The notes beneath the pieces are model-generated. The model searched no databases, had not been told where the DNA came from, and worked only from the letters and a program-made list of their open reading frames with translations. Shown piece after piece: positions 17,992 to 25,347 of a stretch of DNA of 64,000 bases. The DNA is taken from the NCBI GenBank assembly GCA_910577785.1, contig CAJTNT010000003.1:70365-134364 (forward strand), in the 5' to 3' direction. Source of the stretch: an uncultured Lachnospiraceae bacterium. Lineage in GTDB: Bacteria > Bacillota > Clostridia > Lachnospirales > Lachnospiraceae. Position numbers and translations under genes: made by a program. Each line of letters begins with the position of its first letter. The first letter of the stretch is position 1.

Positions 17992-19053
17992 ATGAGCAGA
18001 GCATTGACAATTGGGGATTTAACCGCTCCGATCCCTGTGATCCAGGGCGGGATGGGGGTAGGGGTGAGCCTTTCTGGCCTGGCAGGGCATGTGGCCAGAT
18101 GCGGCGGCATCGGCATTATTTCCACCGCCCAAATCGGTTACCAGGAACCAGGATTTGACGCCCATCCCATTGAGACAAACTTAAAGGCCATTGCCAAACA
18201 GATAAAGCGCGCCAGGGAAATTGCCCAGGGCGGCATTGTCGGCGTAAATATTATGGTGGCCACCAAAAATTATGGGGCTTACGTCCAGGCAGCGGTAAAG
18301 GCCGGCGTGGACTTAATTATATCTGGCGCAGGCCTCCCCACCCTGCTGCCTTCCCTGGTGGAGAAATCCCGCACCAAAATTGCTCCTATCGTTTCTTCTA
18401 TCAAATCGGCATCCGTCATCTGCAAGCTCTGGGATCGCAAATACAAGCGCTGCCCGGATCTGGTGGTCATAGAAGGGCCGAAGGCCGGCGGGCACCTGGG
18501 CTTCTCCTATCAAGAGCTGGAGACGATCACATCAGAGGCTTATGAGGCGGAGATCCAGGGCATAATCAAGCTCGTTGGGCAATACAGTGAGAAATACAGC
18601 CGCCACATCCCTGTGGTAGTTGCAGGGGGGATTTACGATGGCAACGGCCTGCGCCATGCCCTTAGCCTCGGCGCGGACGGCGTACAGGCCGCTACCCGTT
18701 TTGTGACTACGTATGAGTGCGACGCCAGTGACGCCTATAAGCAGGCTTACATCCAGGCCACGAAAGAGGACATCCAGATTGTGAAAAGCCCCGTGGGGAT
18801 GCCTGGGCGTGCCATCCGCAATGCATTTACCCAAAAGCCCCAGGAAGTGCGCCCCCAGAACTGGAAGTGCCACCAATGCCTGGAGAAATGCAGCCAGAAG
18901 GATATTCCCTACTGCATTACAGACGCGTTGATTAATGCCGTGAAGGGCAATCTGGATCAAGGCTTGATTTTCTGTGGGGAAAATGCCTGGCGTGCCGAGC
19001 GGCTGGAGCATGTGGCAGATATTATGGAAGAATTTGCCAAGGCAGCATATTGA
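17992..19053 (+). CDS. FabK/nitronate monooxygenase-like FMN oxidoreductase with Cys cluster
   Basis: A 353-residue TIM-barrel flavoprotein related to FabK and nitronate monooxygenase, here the last gene of the fatty acid operon. It shows PIPVIQGGMGVGVS at the N-terminus, the VEGPKAGGH-like loop IEGPKAGGHLGF, VVVAGGIYDGNG and GADGVQAATRFV. Unlike fabK upstream, it has a C-terminal C-x2-C-x3-C-x7-C set at residues 293, 296, 300 and 308, which could bind a metal or Fe-S cluster. AGGAGG 5 bases before the ATG fixes the start. The substrate is unknown; the place suggests a role in lipid metabolism. Confidence 0.8.
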   Translation: MSRALTIGDLTAPIPVIQGGMGVGVSLSGLAGHVARCGGIGIISTAQIGYQEPGFDAHPIETNLKAIAKQIKRAREIAQGGIVGVNIMVATKNYGAYVQAAVKAGVDLIISGAGLPTLLPSLVEKSRTKIAPIVSSIKSASVICKLWDRKYKRCPDLVVIEGPKAGGHLGFSYQELETITSEAYEAEIQGIIKLVGQYSEKYSRHIPVVVAGGIYDGNGLRHALSLGADGVQAATRFVTTYECDASDAYKQAYIQATKEDIQIVKSPVGMPGRAIRNAFTQKPQEVRPQNWKCHQCLEKCSQKDIPYCITDALINAVKGNLDQGLIFCGENAWRAERLEHVADIMEEFAKAAY

Positions 19054-19084
19054 TCATTTAAAACGGCCCCTGAATTTCCTACTT

Positions 19085-19161
19085 AGGGGGATGGCGCGTC
19101 CAAACCAGCGAGCATTGAATGTGGTAGTTTATGCAGCGGTTCGTATGGCCATCCCCCTTTT
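19085..19161 (+). terminator. Probable terminator of the fab operon
   Basis: AGGGGGATGGC (19085-19095) pairs exactly with GCCATCCCCCT (19148-19158), which runs into TTTT. The loop is long, 52 bases, and can itself fold (AAAC/GTTT and GCAT/ATGC). An upstream CCCCT at 19068-19073 could pair with the AGGGG of the left arm, giving an alternative fold. The 309-base gap 19054-19362 holds this element and the promoter at 19238-19266, and nothing else was recognised. Confidence 0.55.
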
Positions 19162-19237
19162 GCCTCACAATTATCCCTATATTTTCTTTTTTCCCACCCT
19201 TCTGGGTGAATTTTCTGTATTCTGCAAGAAAAATATC

Positions 19238-19266
19238 TTTCCAAATCCGCCGAAAATTGCTATAAT
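19238..19266 (+). promoter_or_regulatory. Probable promoter of the GH13-like gene
   Basis: TTTCCA (19238-19243) and TATAAT (19261-19266) are 17 bases apart. TTGC directly before TATAAT provides the TGn extended -10. It would give a leader of about 90 bases. Confidence 0.6.
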
Positions 19267-19362
19267 AAAAAAGAATGTGGTTTACGCGATAGAATTGTGG
19301 GCGGCCGCTGCGCAAGGAAAGACAAAATACACAGATGAACAGGCACCAGGGAGGGACAACAT

Positions 19363-21285
19363 ATGGAATTTCAAATTTGCACCGGAAGTAAGGAGAACAT
19401 AGGCGTAACGAGGCAGAACGGCACCATTTCATTTTCATTGCAGGCTGCAAAGGGCTCTGATTGCCGCCTGCTGCTGTATCCAAAAGACAACAGTCCGGTT
19501 GTGAAAATTCCTATGAAAGAGCAGGGGAACTTGGGTACCATTTATACAGTTGGAATCTGCGGATTGGATTGGGAAAATTACGACTACAATTTTGAAGTAA
19601 ATGGGAAAGAGGTTATAGATACTTATGCCCGCAAATTGACGGGGAGGGAAGTTTGGGCGGACGAATCCCGCAGGCGGTCGGCACAGCAGCCGGAGCCGTT
19701 TGTCCCAGAAAGGAAAAAAGCAGCCATTAAGAAGAAAAGCCCCACAAAAGAAAATCTGCCTAAAATGAAAGGTTCTTTCTATTTTTCGAATTTTAGGTGG
19801 AAAGACAGCGAGTTTTTGGGGATCAAAAAAGAAGATATGATTATCTATAAGCTCAATGTGCGCGGCTTTTCTATGGGGATCAAGAAAGAGGGCAGGGGGT
19901 ATGGGACGTTAGAGGCAGTGGAACGCAGGATAGGGTACTTCAAGGAAATGGGGATTACGACCCTGCTGTTTATGCCCTTGTATGAATTTGAGGAAATCCT
20001 CCTGCTGGATGAGAGCAAGAGCCAGGAATCCCCCAAAGATTTAATTAATTATTGGGGCTATACGGCAGGCAGTTATTTTGCGCCGAAGGCATCGTATCTG
20101 GGGAAGGACGGCAGCCCAGACAGCCTGAAGCGCCTGATCCAGAAGATGCACAGGAACCAGATGGAGATCATCCTGGAGTTTTATTTCCCGGAAGGCACGA
20201 ACCCCCATCTGGTATTGGAGGTATTCCGTTATTGGCGCCAGGAATACCATGTGGACGGCTTCCGTTTTATTGGCAGTCCCGGCGTGGCGGAGCTTCTGGC
20301 TATGGACAGGATGCTAAGCGGGTGCAAGCTTTTCTATGGAGTATTCCGGGAAGAGCTGGCGGCAAGCCGGGAACGCTTTGGCCCGGAGCTATATGCCTAT
20401 AATGACGGGTTCCTCTATGAGGCGCGTAAGGTGCTGAACCATAAGGGGGGCAGTATCTTCGAATTTTCCTGCCAGATGCGCAGGCAGCAGGAATGCCAGG
20501 GGTTTGTCAATTATATTGCCGAAAATAATGGCTTTACCCTATGGGATTCATTTTCCTACCGGCAGAAGCACAATGAGCAGAACTTAGAACGGAACAGGGA
20601 TGGCAATAACTGGAATTTCAGCGGTAACTGCGGGCAGGAAGGAGTCAGCCGTAAGCGGCAGGTGAACCAGGCGCGCAGGCAGCAGGTCAAAAATGCCCTT
20701 GCAGCGGTTTTCCTGTCCCAGGGCGTTCCCTTGCTGTGGATGGGGGATGAATGCGGCAATACCCAAATGGGGAATAACAATGCCTACTGCCAGGATAACG
20801 AGGTAGGATGGAAGGACTGGAAGAATACGGTTCTTGCCAGGCAGCTCCAGGCCTTCGTGCGCCAATTGGCGCAGCTTCGGATGGAATATCCAATGCTCCG
20901 CGCCCCAAGCCCTTTCCAGCTCCAGGATTATGAGGGGCGCGGGTGCCCGGATCTGTCCTACCATAGTGACAGCGGCTGGCAGATTGATTTTGGCATGAAC
21001 CGGGGATTTATCGGCATATTATACAGTGGGGTCTATGCTGGGATGGAAGAGGATGTCTATGTGGCGTATAATTTCCAGGAAATCCCACAGACATTCGCTT
21101 TGCCAGACGGGATGGAATGGAAGGTGCGGCTCGACACCTCGAAGGAGCCTTCTGTTTTAGAACAGCCGGAAAACCTTGGGCAAGGCAGGGAAATTCTTGT
21201 GCCGGCACAGTCCGTCTGCTTTCTGAGCGGGAAGCGCATGCCTGCCCCCAAAAAAGCCAGGGGAGCCAGGAAGCCCCGGCGGTAA
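19363..21285 (+). CDS. GlgX/isoamylase-like GH13 protein, predicted catalytically inactive
   Basis: The 640-residue protein has an N-terminal CBM48-like domain (about 1-105, with YDYNFEVNGKEVIDTYARKL), a variable charged insert, and a barrel that follows the glycogen debranching (GlgX/isoamylase) pattern, including YHVDGFRF, GFTLWDSFSYRQKHNEQN and NRDGNNWNFSGNCG. However, the nucleophile Asp of region II is Ile303, the acid/base Glu of region III aligns with Gly326, and the region IV His-Asp pair is Asn388-Asn389. Region I, usually DVVYNH, is EFYFPE (272-277). Known GH13 chemistry needs these residues, so hydrolysis is not expected; binding of glucan or regulation of a true enzyme is inferred. 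The RBS GGGAGGG supports the ATG. Confidence 0.85.
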   Translation: MEFQICTGSKENIGVTRQNGTISFSLQAAKGSDCRLLLYPKDNSPVVKIPMKEQGNLGTIYTVGICGLDWENYDYNFEVNGKEVIDTYARKLTGREVWADESRRRSAQQPEPFVPERKKAAIKKKSPTKENLPKMKGSFYFSNFRWKDSEFLGIKKEDMIIYKLNVRGFSMGIKKEGRGYGTLEAVERRIGYFKEMGITTLLFMPLYEFEEILLLDESKSQESPKDLINYWGYTAGSYFAPKASYLGKDGSPDSLKRLIQKMHRNQMEIILEFYFPEGTNPHLVLEVFRYWRQEYHVDGFRFIGSPGVAELLAMDRMLSGCKLFYGVFREELAASRERFGPELYAYNDGFLYEARKVLNHKGGSIFEFSCQMRRQQECQGFVNYIAENNGFTLWDSFSYRQKHNEQNLERNRDGNNWNFSGNCGQEGVSRKRQVNQARRQQVKNALAAVFLSQGVPLLWMGDECGNTQMGNNNAYCQDNEVGWKDWKNTVLARQLQAFVRQLAQLRMEYPMLRAPSPFQLQDYEGRGCPDLSYHSDSGWQIDFGMNRGFIGILYSGVYAGMEEDVYVAYNFQEIPQTFALPDGMEWKVRLDTSKEPSVLEQPENLGQGREILVPAQSVCFLSGKRMPAPKKARGARKPRR

Positions 21286-21318
21286 TTCTCTTGCTGGCAA
21301 GTTGACAAGGAGGAAGTC

Positions 21319-22008
21319 ATGGAAGAAATGGAAGAAATAGAAGGGATGCAGCGGATTGGCATCAATGGCTTTACGCTGAAATGGATTGCCATCGTAAGCA
21401 TGTTGATTGACCATATGGGGGCGATTCTCTTCCCCCAGTACATTGAGATGCGGATTGTGGGAAGGCTGGCCTTTCCGATCTATTGCTTTTTGCTTGCGGA
21501 AGGTGCGGTGCATACCAGCAACATTCGCAGATATGAGATTAGGCTGCTGGCCTTTGCCTGCCTTTCGGATATCCCCTTTGACCTGGCTTTTTTTGGCGGC
21601 GTCACTTTGGAACACCAGAATGTATTTTTTACCTTGCTGCTGGGCGTTCTGGTCATCGAGCAGTTCCAGAAGCATGAGGGAAAATGGCTGTACGGCGCCG
21701 TGGCCTTTGTTCTGGCCAGCGTCCTGGCGGAATGCCTGCATACGGACTATGGAGCCAAGGGCGTGCTGTTTATCCTCTGCTTTTTCCTGCTGCGCCGTTT
21801 TGTGCTTGCCAAACAGGCCGTGTTTGCGGCAATGAATTATTGGCTTGCCAATGGCGGGGTGCAGGTTTATGCCGGCTTCGCAGCGCTGCCGCTTTTGTTA
21901 TACAATGGCAGGCGGGGCCCGAAGATGAAGTACTTTTTCTATATCTTCTATCCCGTACACCTGGTCATCCTGTACCTGATCCATTACTTTGAGATCCTAC
22001 CGGCATAG
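21319..22008 (+). CDS. TraX family membrane protein
   Basis: A 229-residue integral membrane protein with about seven hydrophobic segments. LKWIAIVSMLIDHMGAILFP, RIVGRLAFPIYCFLLAEG and the closing KYFFYIFYPVHLVILYLI are typical of the TraX family. In the F plasmid TraX acetylates pilin; chromosomal Firmicutes members are of unknown function and resemble acyltransferase-3 membrane proteins. GGAGG 5 bases before the ATG sets the start. It follows the GH13-like gene by 33 bases, so it may share its transcript. Nothing else conjugative is nearby. Confidence 0.85.
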   Translation: MEEMEEIEGMQRIGINGFTLKWIAIVSMLIDHMGAILFPQYIEMRIVGRLAFPIYCFLLAEGAVHTSNIRRYEIRLLAFACLSDIPFDLAFFGGVTLEHQNVFFTLLLGVLVIEQFQKHEGKWLYGAVAFVLASVLAECLHTDYGAKGVLFILCFFLLRRFVLAKQAVFAAMNYWLANGGVQVYAGFAALPLLLYNGRRGPKMKYFFYIFYPVHLVILYLIHYFEILPA

Positions 22009-22079
22009 GGATGCATTTCACATGTATTGATTGGAGTGGACGCCGGAATAGGCATGTATTTTAAGGGGGGTTATCATTG

Positions 22080-22628
22080 ATGAAAGCCTGGCGGCATTTT
22101 AAAACCATTACCCATCATAAACTGCTTGTCATGAAGGGCTGCTTTCAGGTAGGCCTGTACAGACAAGGCCTCCTTCATGACCTATCAAAGTATGGCCCTA
22201 CTGAATTTCTCGTAGGATGCAGATATTTCCAGGGCAACAAAAGCCCCAACAATGCGGAGCGGGAGGAAAAAGGCTATTCCTCCGCCTGGCTGCACCACAA
22301 AGGCAGGAATAAGCACCATCTGGAATATTGGATTGACTATGGCGTTGGGGAAGTAAAAGGTATGACAGGCATGAAAATGCCCTTAAACTATGTGGCAGAG
22401 ATGTTCATCGACCGCATGTCTGCAGCCAAAAATTATCAAAAGGGAGCTTATACGGATCGCAGCCCCCTGGAATACTATGAACGGGGAAAGGATCATTGTA
22501 TCCTGCATGCACAGACGCGGGCATTGCTGGAACAGCTCCTGCACATGCTGGCAGAAGAGGGGGAGGAGGCCACCCTCCGCTATATGAAAAATGTCCTCCT
22601 AAGGCAAAAAGGCTATGGCACGCCTTAA
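22080..22628 (+). CDS. DUF5662 family protein, HD-like histidine pattern
   Basis: A 182-residue soluble protein of the DUF5662 family, of unknown function. It has THHKLLVMKGCF, GLLHDLSKYGPTEF (His33-Asp34), WLHHKGRNKHH (His72-73, His79-80) and a later Asp111, an order that recalls HD-superfamily metal phosphohydrolases; this similarity is inference. AAGGGGGG about 11 bases upstream fits the ATG at 22080 better than the TTG directly before it. The gene converges on the DUF4250 gene. Confidence 0.75.
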   Translation: MKAWRHFKTITHHKLLVMKGCFQVGLYRQGLLHDLSKYGPTEFLVGCRYFQGNKSPNNAEREEKGYSSAWLHHKGRNKHHLEYWIDYGVGEVKGMTGMKMPLNYVAEMFIDRMSAAKNYQKGAYTDRSPLEYYERGKDHCILHAQTRALLEQLLHMLAEEGEEATLRYMKNVLLRQKGYGTP

Positions 22629-22657
22629 TGGCTGCGCCTTGCCGCTGATGCCAGTAG

Positions 22658-22834
22658 CTACAGAAAACGGTTCTGCTGCGCATCGTAATGATAGTCAATC
22701 GCCTCCAGTGTGGCCGTCAGCGTTTCCTGCGGGATATTGTGGGTTTTACAGAAATCCTCTAAGGAAACGTGCCGGTCCCGTAACATTGTATTCACGTAGC
22801 TTAAGAGTATGACAGGGTCTTTGGGCAGATTCAT
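22658..22834 (-). CDS. DUF4250 family small protein
   Basis: A 58-residue protein of the DUF4250 family, found mostly in Clostridia and of unknown function. MNLPKDPVILLSYVNTMLRD at the start and a C-terminal IDYHYDAQQNRF match the family well. GGAGG 9 bases upstream supports this ATG; a longer frame from 22876 lacks family sequence in the added 14 residues. It has its own consensus promoter just downstream of sigK. Confidence 0.8.
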   Translation of the reverse strand: MNLPKDPVILLSYVNTMLRDRHVSLEDFCKTHNIPQETLTATLEAIDYHYDAQQNRFL

Positions 22835-22951
22835 CGTAAGATACCTCCATGTGTCTGGTGTTGTGTTTCGCCGCAATATACCCTGGCAAGCCCGCCTTGT
22901 AAGCAGGGCAGTCCCATAGGGGATATGCGTTTCAAGGTTTCTGGCATAGCC

Positions 22952-22980
22952 ATTATAGCGCGCCTCTTTTGGACTGTCAA
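22952..22980 (-). promoter_or_regulatory. Consensus SigA promoter for the DUF4250 gene
   Basis: Read on the reverse strand, TTGACA (22980-22975) and TATAAT (22957-22952) are exactly 17 bases apart, a perfect consensus. The leader of about 110 bases contains a CCCTG/CAGGG hairpin before the RBS. Confidence 0.88.
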
Positions 22981-22993
22981 TAGCTGTACCCTT

Positions 22994-23614
22994 TTATGCA
23001 AAACATGACTTCAGCTTCTCCAGCGCCCGCTTCTCTATCCGGCTTACATAAGACCGGGAGATCCCCAGCTTATCTGCAATTTCCCGCTGGGTCACCGGCC
23101 GCTGGTTATATAGCCCATACCGCCACTGGATAATCTCCTGTTCCCGTTCGTTCAGCACCTTGGGGATCATCTCGTAGACTTTGCGGGTATTCCCTTTTAG
23201 CTCTATAATTTCAAATACGTCTTTTTCCGTGCTCTCCACCACGTCCATCAGATTGATCTGGTTGCCTTCCTTGTCCGTCCCAATCGGTTCATACAGCGAT
23301 ACCTCCCGGGAAGTTTTTTTCTTCCCCCGGAAATACATCAGCAATTCATTGTCAATGCAGCGGGCCGCATAGGTTGCCAGCCGGTTCCCGCGCTCGTAAT
23401 TGAAGGTGGAGATGGCTTTGATCAGCCCGATCGTCCCAATTGAAATCAAATCTTCCATATCTTCATCCCCGCCCTGGTATTTCTTGGAGATATGTGCTAC
23501 CAGCCGCAAGTTCCGCTCAATCAAGGTATGCCTGGCCTCAAGGTCTCCGTCTTTCATTTTTTTCAGGTAATGCTTTTCTTCCTCTGCGTTTAGCGGCATT
23601 AAAAAAGTCTTCAC
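22994..23614 (-). CDS. sigK: RNA polymerase sporulation sigma factor SigK-like
   Basis: SigK drives late mother-cell genes in spore formation. The 206 residues include region 2 (NLRLVAHISKKY, EDLISIGTIGLIKAI, LATYAARCIDNELLM), VSLYEPIGTDKEGNQI, and region 4 with TQREIADKLGISRSYVSRIEKRAL. GTG at 23614 is chosen because AGAGG lies 8 bases before it; a GTG at 23623 is possible. The first residues align with the start of mature SigK of B. subtilis, so no hydrophobic pro-sequence exists, and an in-frame stop at 23636-23638 rules out a longer form. The gene is not split by a skin-like element. Confidence 0.85.
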   Translation of the reverse strand: MKTFLMPLNAEEEKHYLKKMKDGDLEARHTLIERNLRLVAHISKKYQGGDEDMEDLISIGTIGLIKAISTFNYERGNRLATYAARCIDNELLMYFRGKKKTSREVSLYEPIGTDKEGNQINLMDVVESTEKDVFEIIELKGNTRKVYEMIPKVLNEREQEIIQWRYGLYNQRPVTQREIADKLGISRSYVSRIEKRALEKLKSCFA

Positions 23615-23707
23615 TCTGCGCACCTCTAAGCGGATTTACTATATTCTATGAAAAATCAAGCCCCAGAGTGCCTTTCCACCCATCCAAAACAATATTTTGT
23701 TTTCCCC

Positions 23708-23736
23708 TTCCCATTTCGGGCAGGCTGTGTTATAAT
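23708..23736 (+). promoter_or_regulatory. Probable promoter of comM-dprA
   Basis: TTCCCA (23708-23713) and TATAAT (23731-23736) with a 17-base gap; TGT directly before TATAAT gives an extended -10 (TGn). It lies between the divergent sigK and comM genes. Confidence 0.6.
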
Positions 23737-23799
23737 TCCCTTATCTTTTTCCAGGCGTATCAGCCAATCTTTCCCAAACCAGCATAAAGGGAGGTAAAC

Positions 23800-25347
23800 T
23801 TGTATAGTATAGTATCAACTGGCATCATCTGCGGCATCCAGAGCCTCTTAATCCAGGTAGAGGCTGATGTATGCGATGGGATGCCGTGCTTTGAAATGGT
23901 AGGGGCGCTCTCCTCTGAGGTAAAGGAGGCCAAGGAGCGGGTCAGGGCCGCCATACGCAACAGCGGCATCCGCCTTGCGCCCAAGAGAGTAACCGTCAAC
24001 CTCTATCCAGCCAATGTACGCAAAACAGGGACGGGCTTTGACCTGCCCATCGCCCTTGCCGTGCTGGCTGCTTATGGCCGCATTCCGCAGGCTTGCCTGG
24101 AGGGAATCCTCTTTGCGGGAGAAATCAGCCTCAATGGGGAGATCCTGCCCACGGCAGGCATCCTGCCTATGGTGCTGGCCGCCAAGGAAGCCGGCCAGGA
24201 GGCGGTCTGCATCCCCCGTGCCAATGTAAGGGAGGCTCAGGTGGTCAAAGGCATGAAGATCCTGCCCGCGGATGACCTCAGGCAGGTAGTGGAGCAGGCA
24301 GAGGAATTTTACAGTGGCCATCCGGGCGTGCTGCCAGCAGAGCCGGCAGAGCCAGCCAGCGCCGCCGAAGCCTTGCTGGACTGTGACTTTGCGCATGTCC
24401 ATGGGCAGAGGGTCTTAAAACGTGCCTGCGAGGTGGCGGCTGCAGGCAGGCACAATATGCTGATGCTGGGCATGCCGGGTTCCGGCAAGACGATGGCGGC
24501 TAAGGCAGTGTCCGGCATCCTGCCGCCCCTGGCGGAGGAAGAGGCGCTGGAACTTGCAAAAATCTATAGTGTCTGCGGTATGTTCGGGCAGCGGGAGGGC
24601 GGGCAGTTCTGGACAAGGCCTTTCCGCAGCCCCCACCATACCATCAGCGCTGCCGGGCTGGCCGGGGGCGGAGCCGTCCCCAAGCCTGGGGAAATCAGCC
24701 TTGCGCATAAGGGCGTCCTCTTTTTGGATGAGCTGACAGAGTTCCAGAAGCCTGTGCTGGAAATCCTGCGCCAGCCCCTGGAGGAACGCAGCATCCGCCT
24801 GGTGCGCAGCGGCGGGGCGTTTACTTATCCGGCTGACGTCATGCTGATTGCAGCCATGAACCCCTGTAACTGCGGCTATTTTCCCGACCGCAAGAAATGT
24901 ACCTGCAGCCTGTCGATGATTGGGCGCCATCTAAATAAAATAAGCCGCCCTCTTTTAGACCGGATTGACCTGTGCGTGGAAGTGCGCCGCCCGCCTTTGT
25001 GGGATCTTGTACAGAAAGAGCCGGAGGAAAGCTCCGCCCAGATCCGCGCCCGCGTAGAACTTGCGCAGGAAATCCAGAGGAAGCGCTTTGCCCAAGATGG
25101 CATACGCTACAATAGCCAGATCCCAGCGCCGGCCATTGGAGGCTACTGTAGGATGGATGGACAGGCGGAACGCCTGCTGCAGGATTCTTTTGAACGGCTG
25201 GAGCTGACGGCGCGCGGATATTACCGGATTGTCCGCGTTGCCCGCACGATTGCCGATCTGGCCGCGGCCGTGCAGATTGAGCCTTCCCATGTGATGGAAG
25301 CCTTGGCGTACCGAGGGCTGGACAGGAAGATGTGGGGGCTGCGATGA
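23800..25347 (+). CDS. comM: YifB/ComM family Mg-chelatase-like ATPase
   Basis: ComM is a hexameric AAA+ helicase that helps branch migration during integration of foreign DNA in transformation. The 515 residues have an N-terminal Lon-substrate-like domain (CFEMVGALSSEVKEAKERV), the Walker A GMPGSGKT (224-231), RSPHHTISAAGL, the Walker B LFLDELTEF, NPCNCGYFPD and arginine-finger region, and the C-terminal SRPLLDRIDL. The start is TTG, with GGGAGG 5 bases upstream. It overlaps dprA by an ATGA. Confidence 0.93.
   Translation: MYSIVSTGIICGIQSLLIQVEADVCDGMPCFEMVGALSSEVKEAKERVRAAIRNSGIRLAPKRVTVNLYPANVRKTGTGFDLPIALAVLAAYGRIPQACLEGILFAGEISLNGEILPTAGILPMVLAAKEAGQEAVCIPRANVREAQVVKGMKILPADDLRQVVEQAEEFYSGHPGVLPAEPAEPASAAEALLDCDFAHVHGQRVLKRACEVAAAGRHNMLMLGMPGSGKTMAAKAVSGILPPLAEEEALELAKIYSVCGMFGQREGGQFWTRPFRSPHHTISAAGLAGGGAVPKPGEISLAHKGVLFLDELTEFQKPVLEILRQPLEERSIRLVRSGGAFTYPADVMLIAAMNPCNCGYFPDRKKCTCSLSMIGRHLNKISRPLLDRIDLCVEVRRPPLWDLVQKEPEESSAQIRARVELAQEIQRKRFAQDGIRYNSQIPAPAIGGYCRMDGQAERLLQDSFERLELTARGYYRIVRVARTIADLAAAVQIEPSHVMEALAYRGLDRKMWGLR

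Noticed and set aside
21319..22008. TraX-like gene as sign of a conjugative element
   Set aside because: No relaxase, integrase or other transfer gene is near; chromosomal TraX-like proteins are common in Firmicutes.
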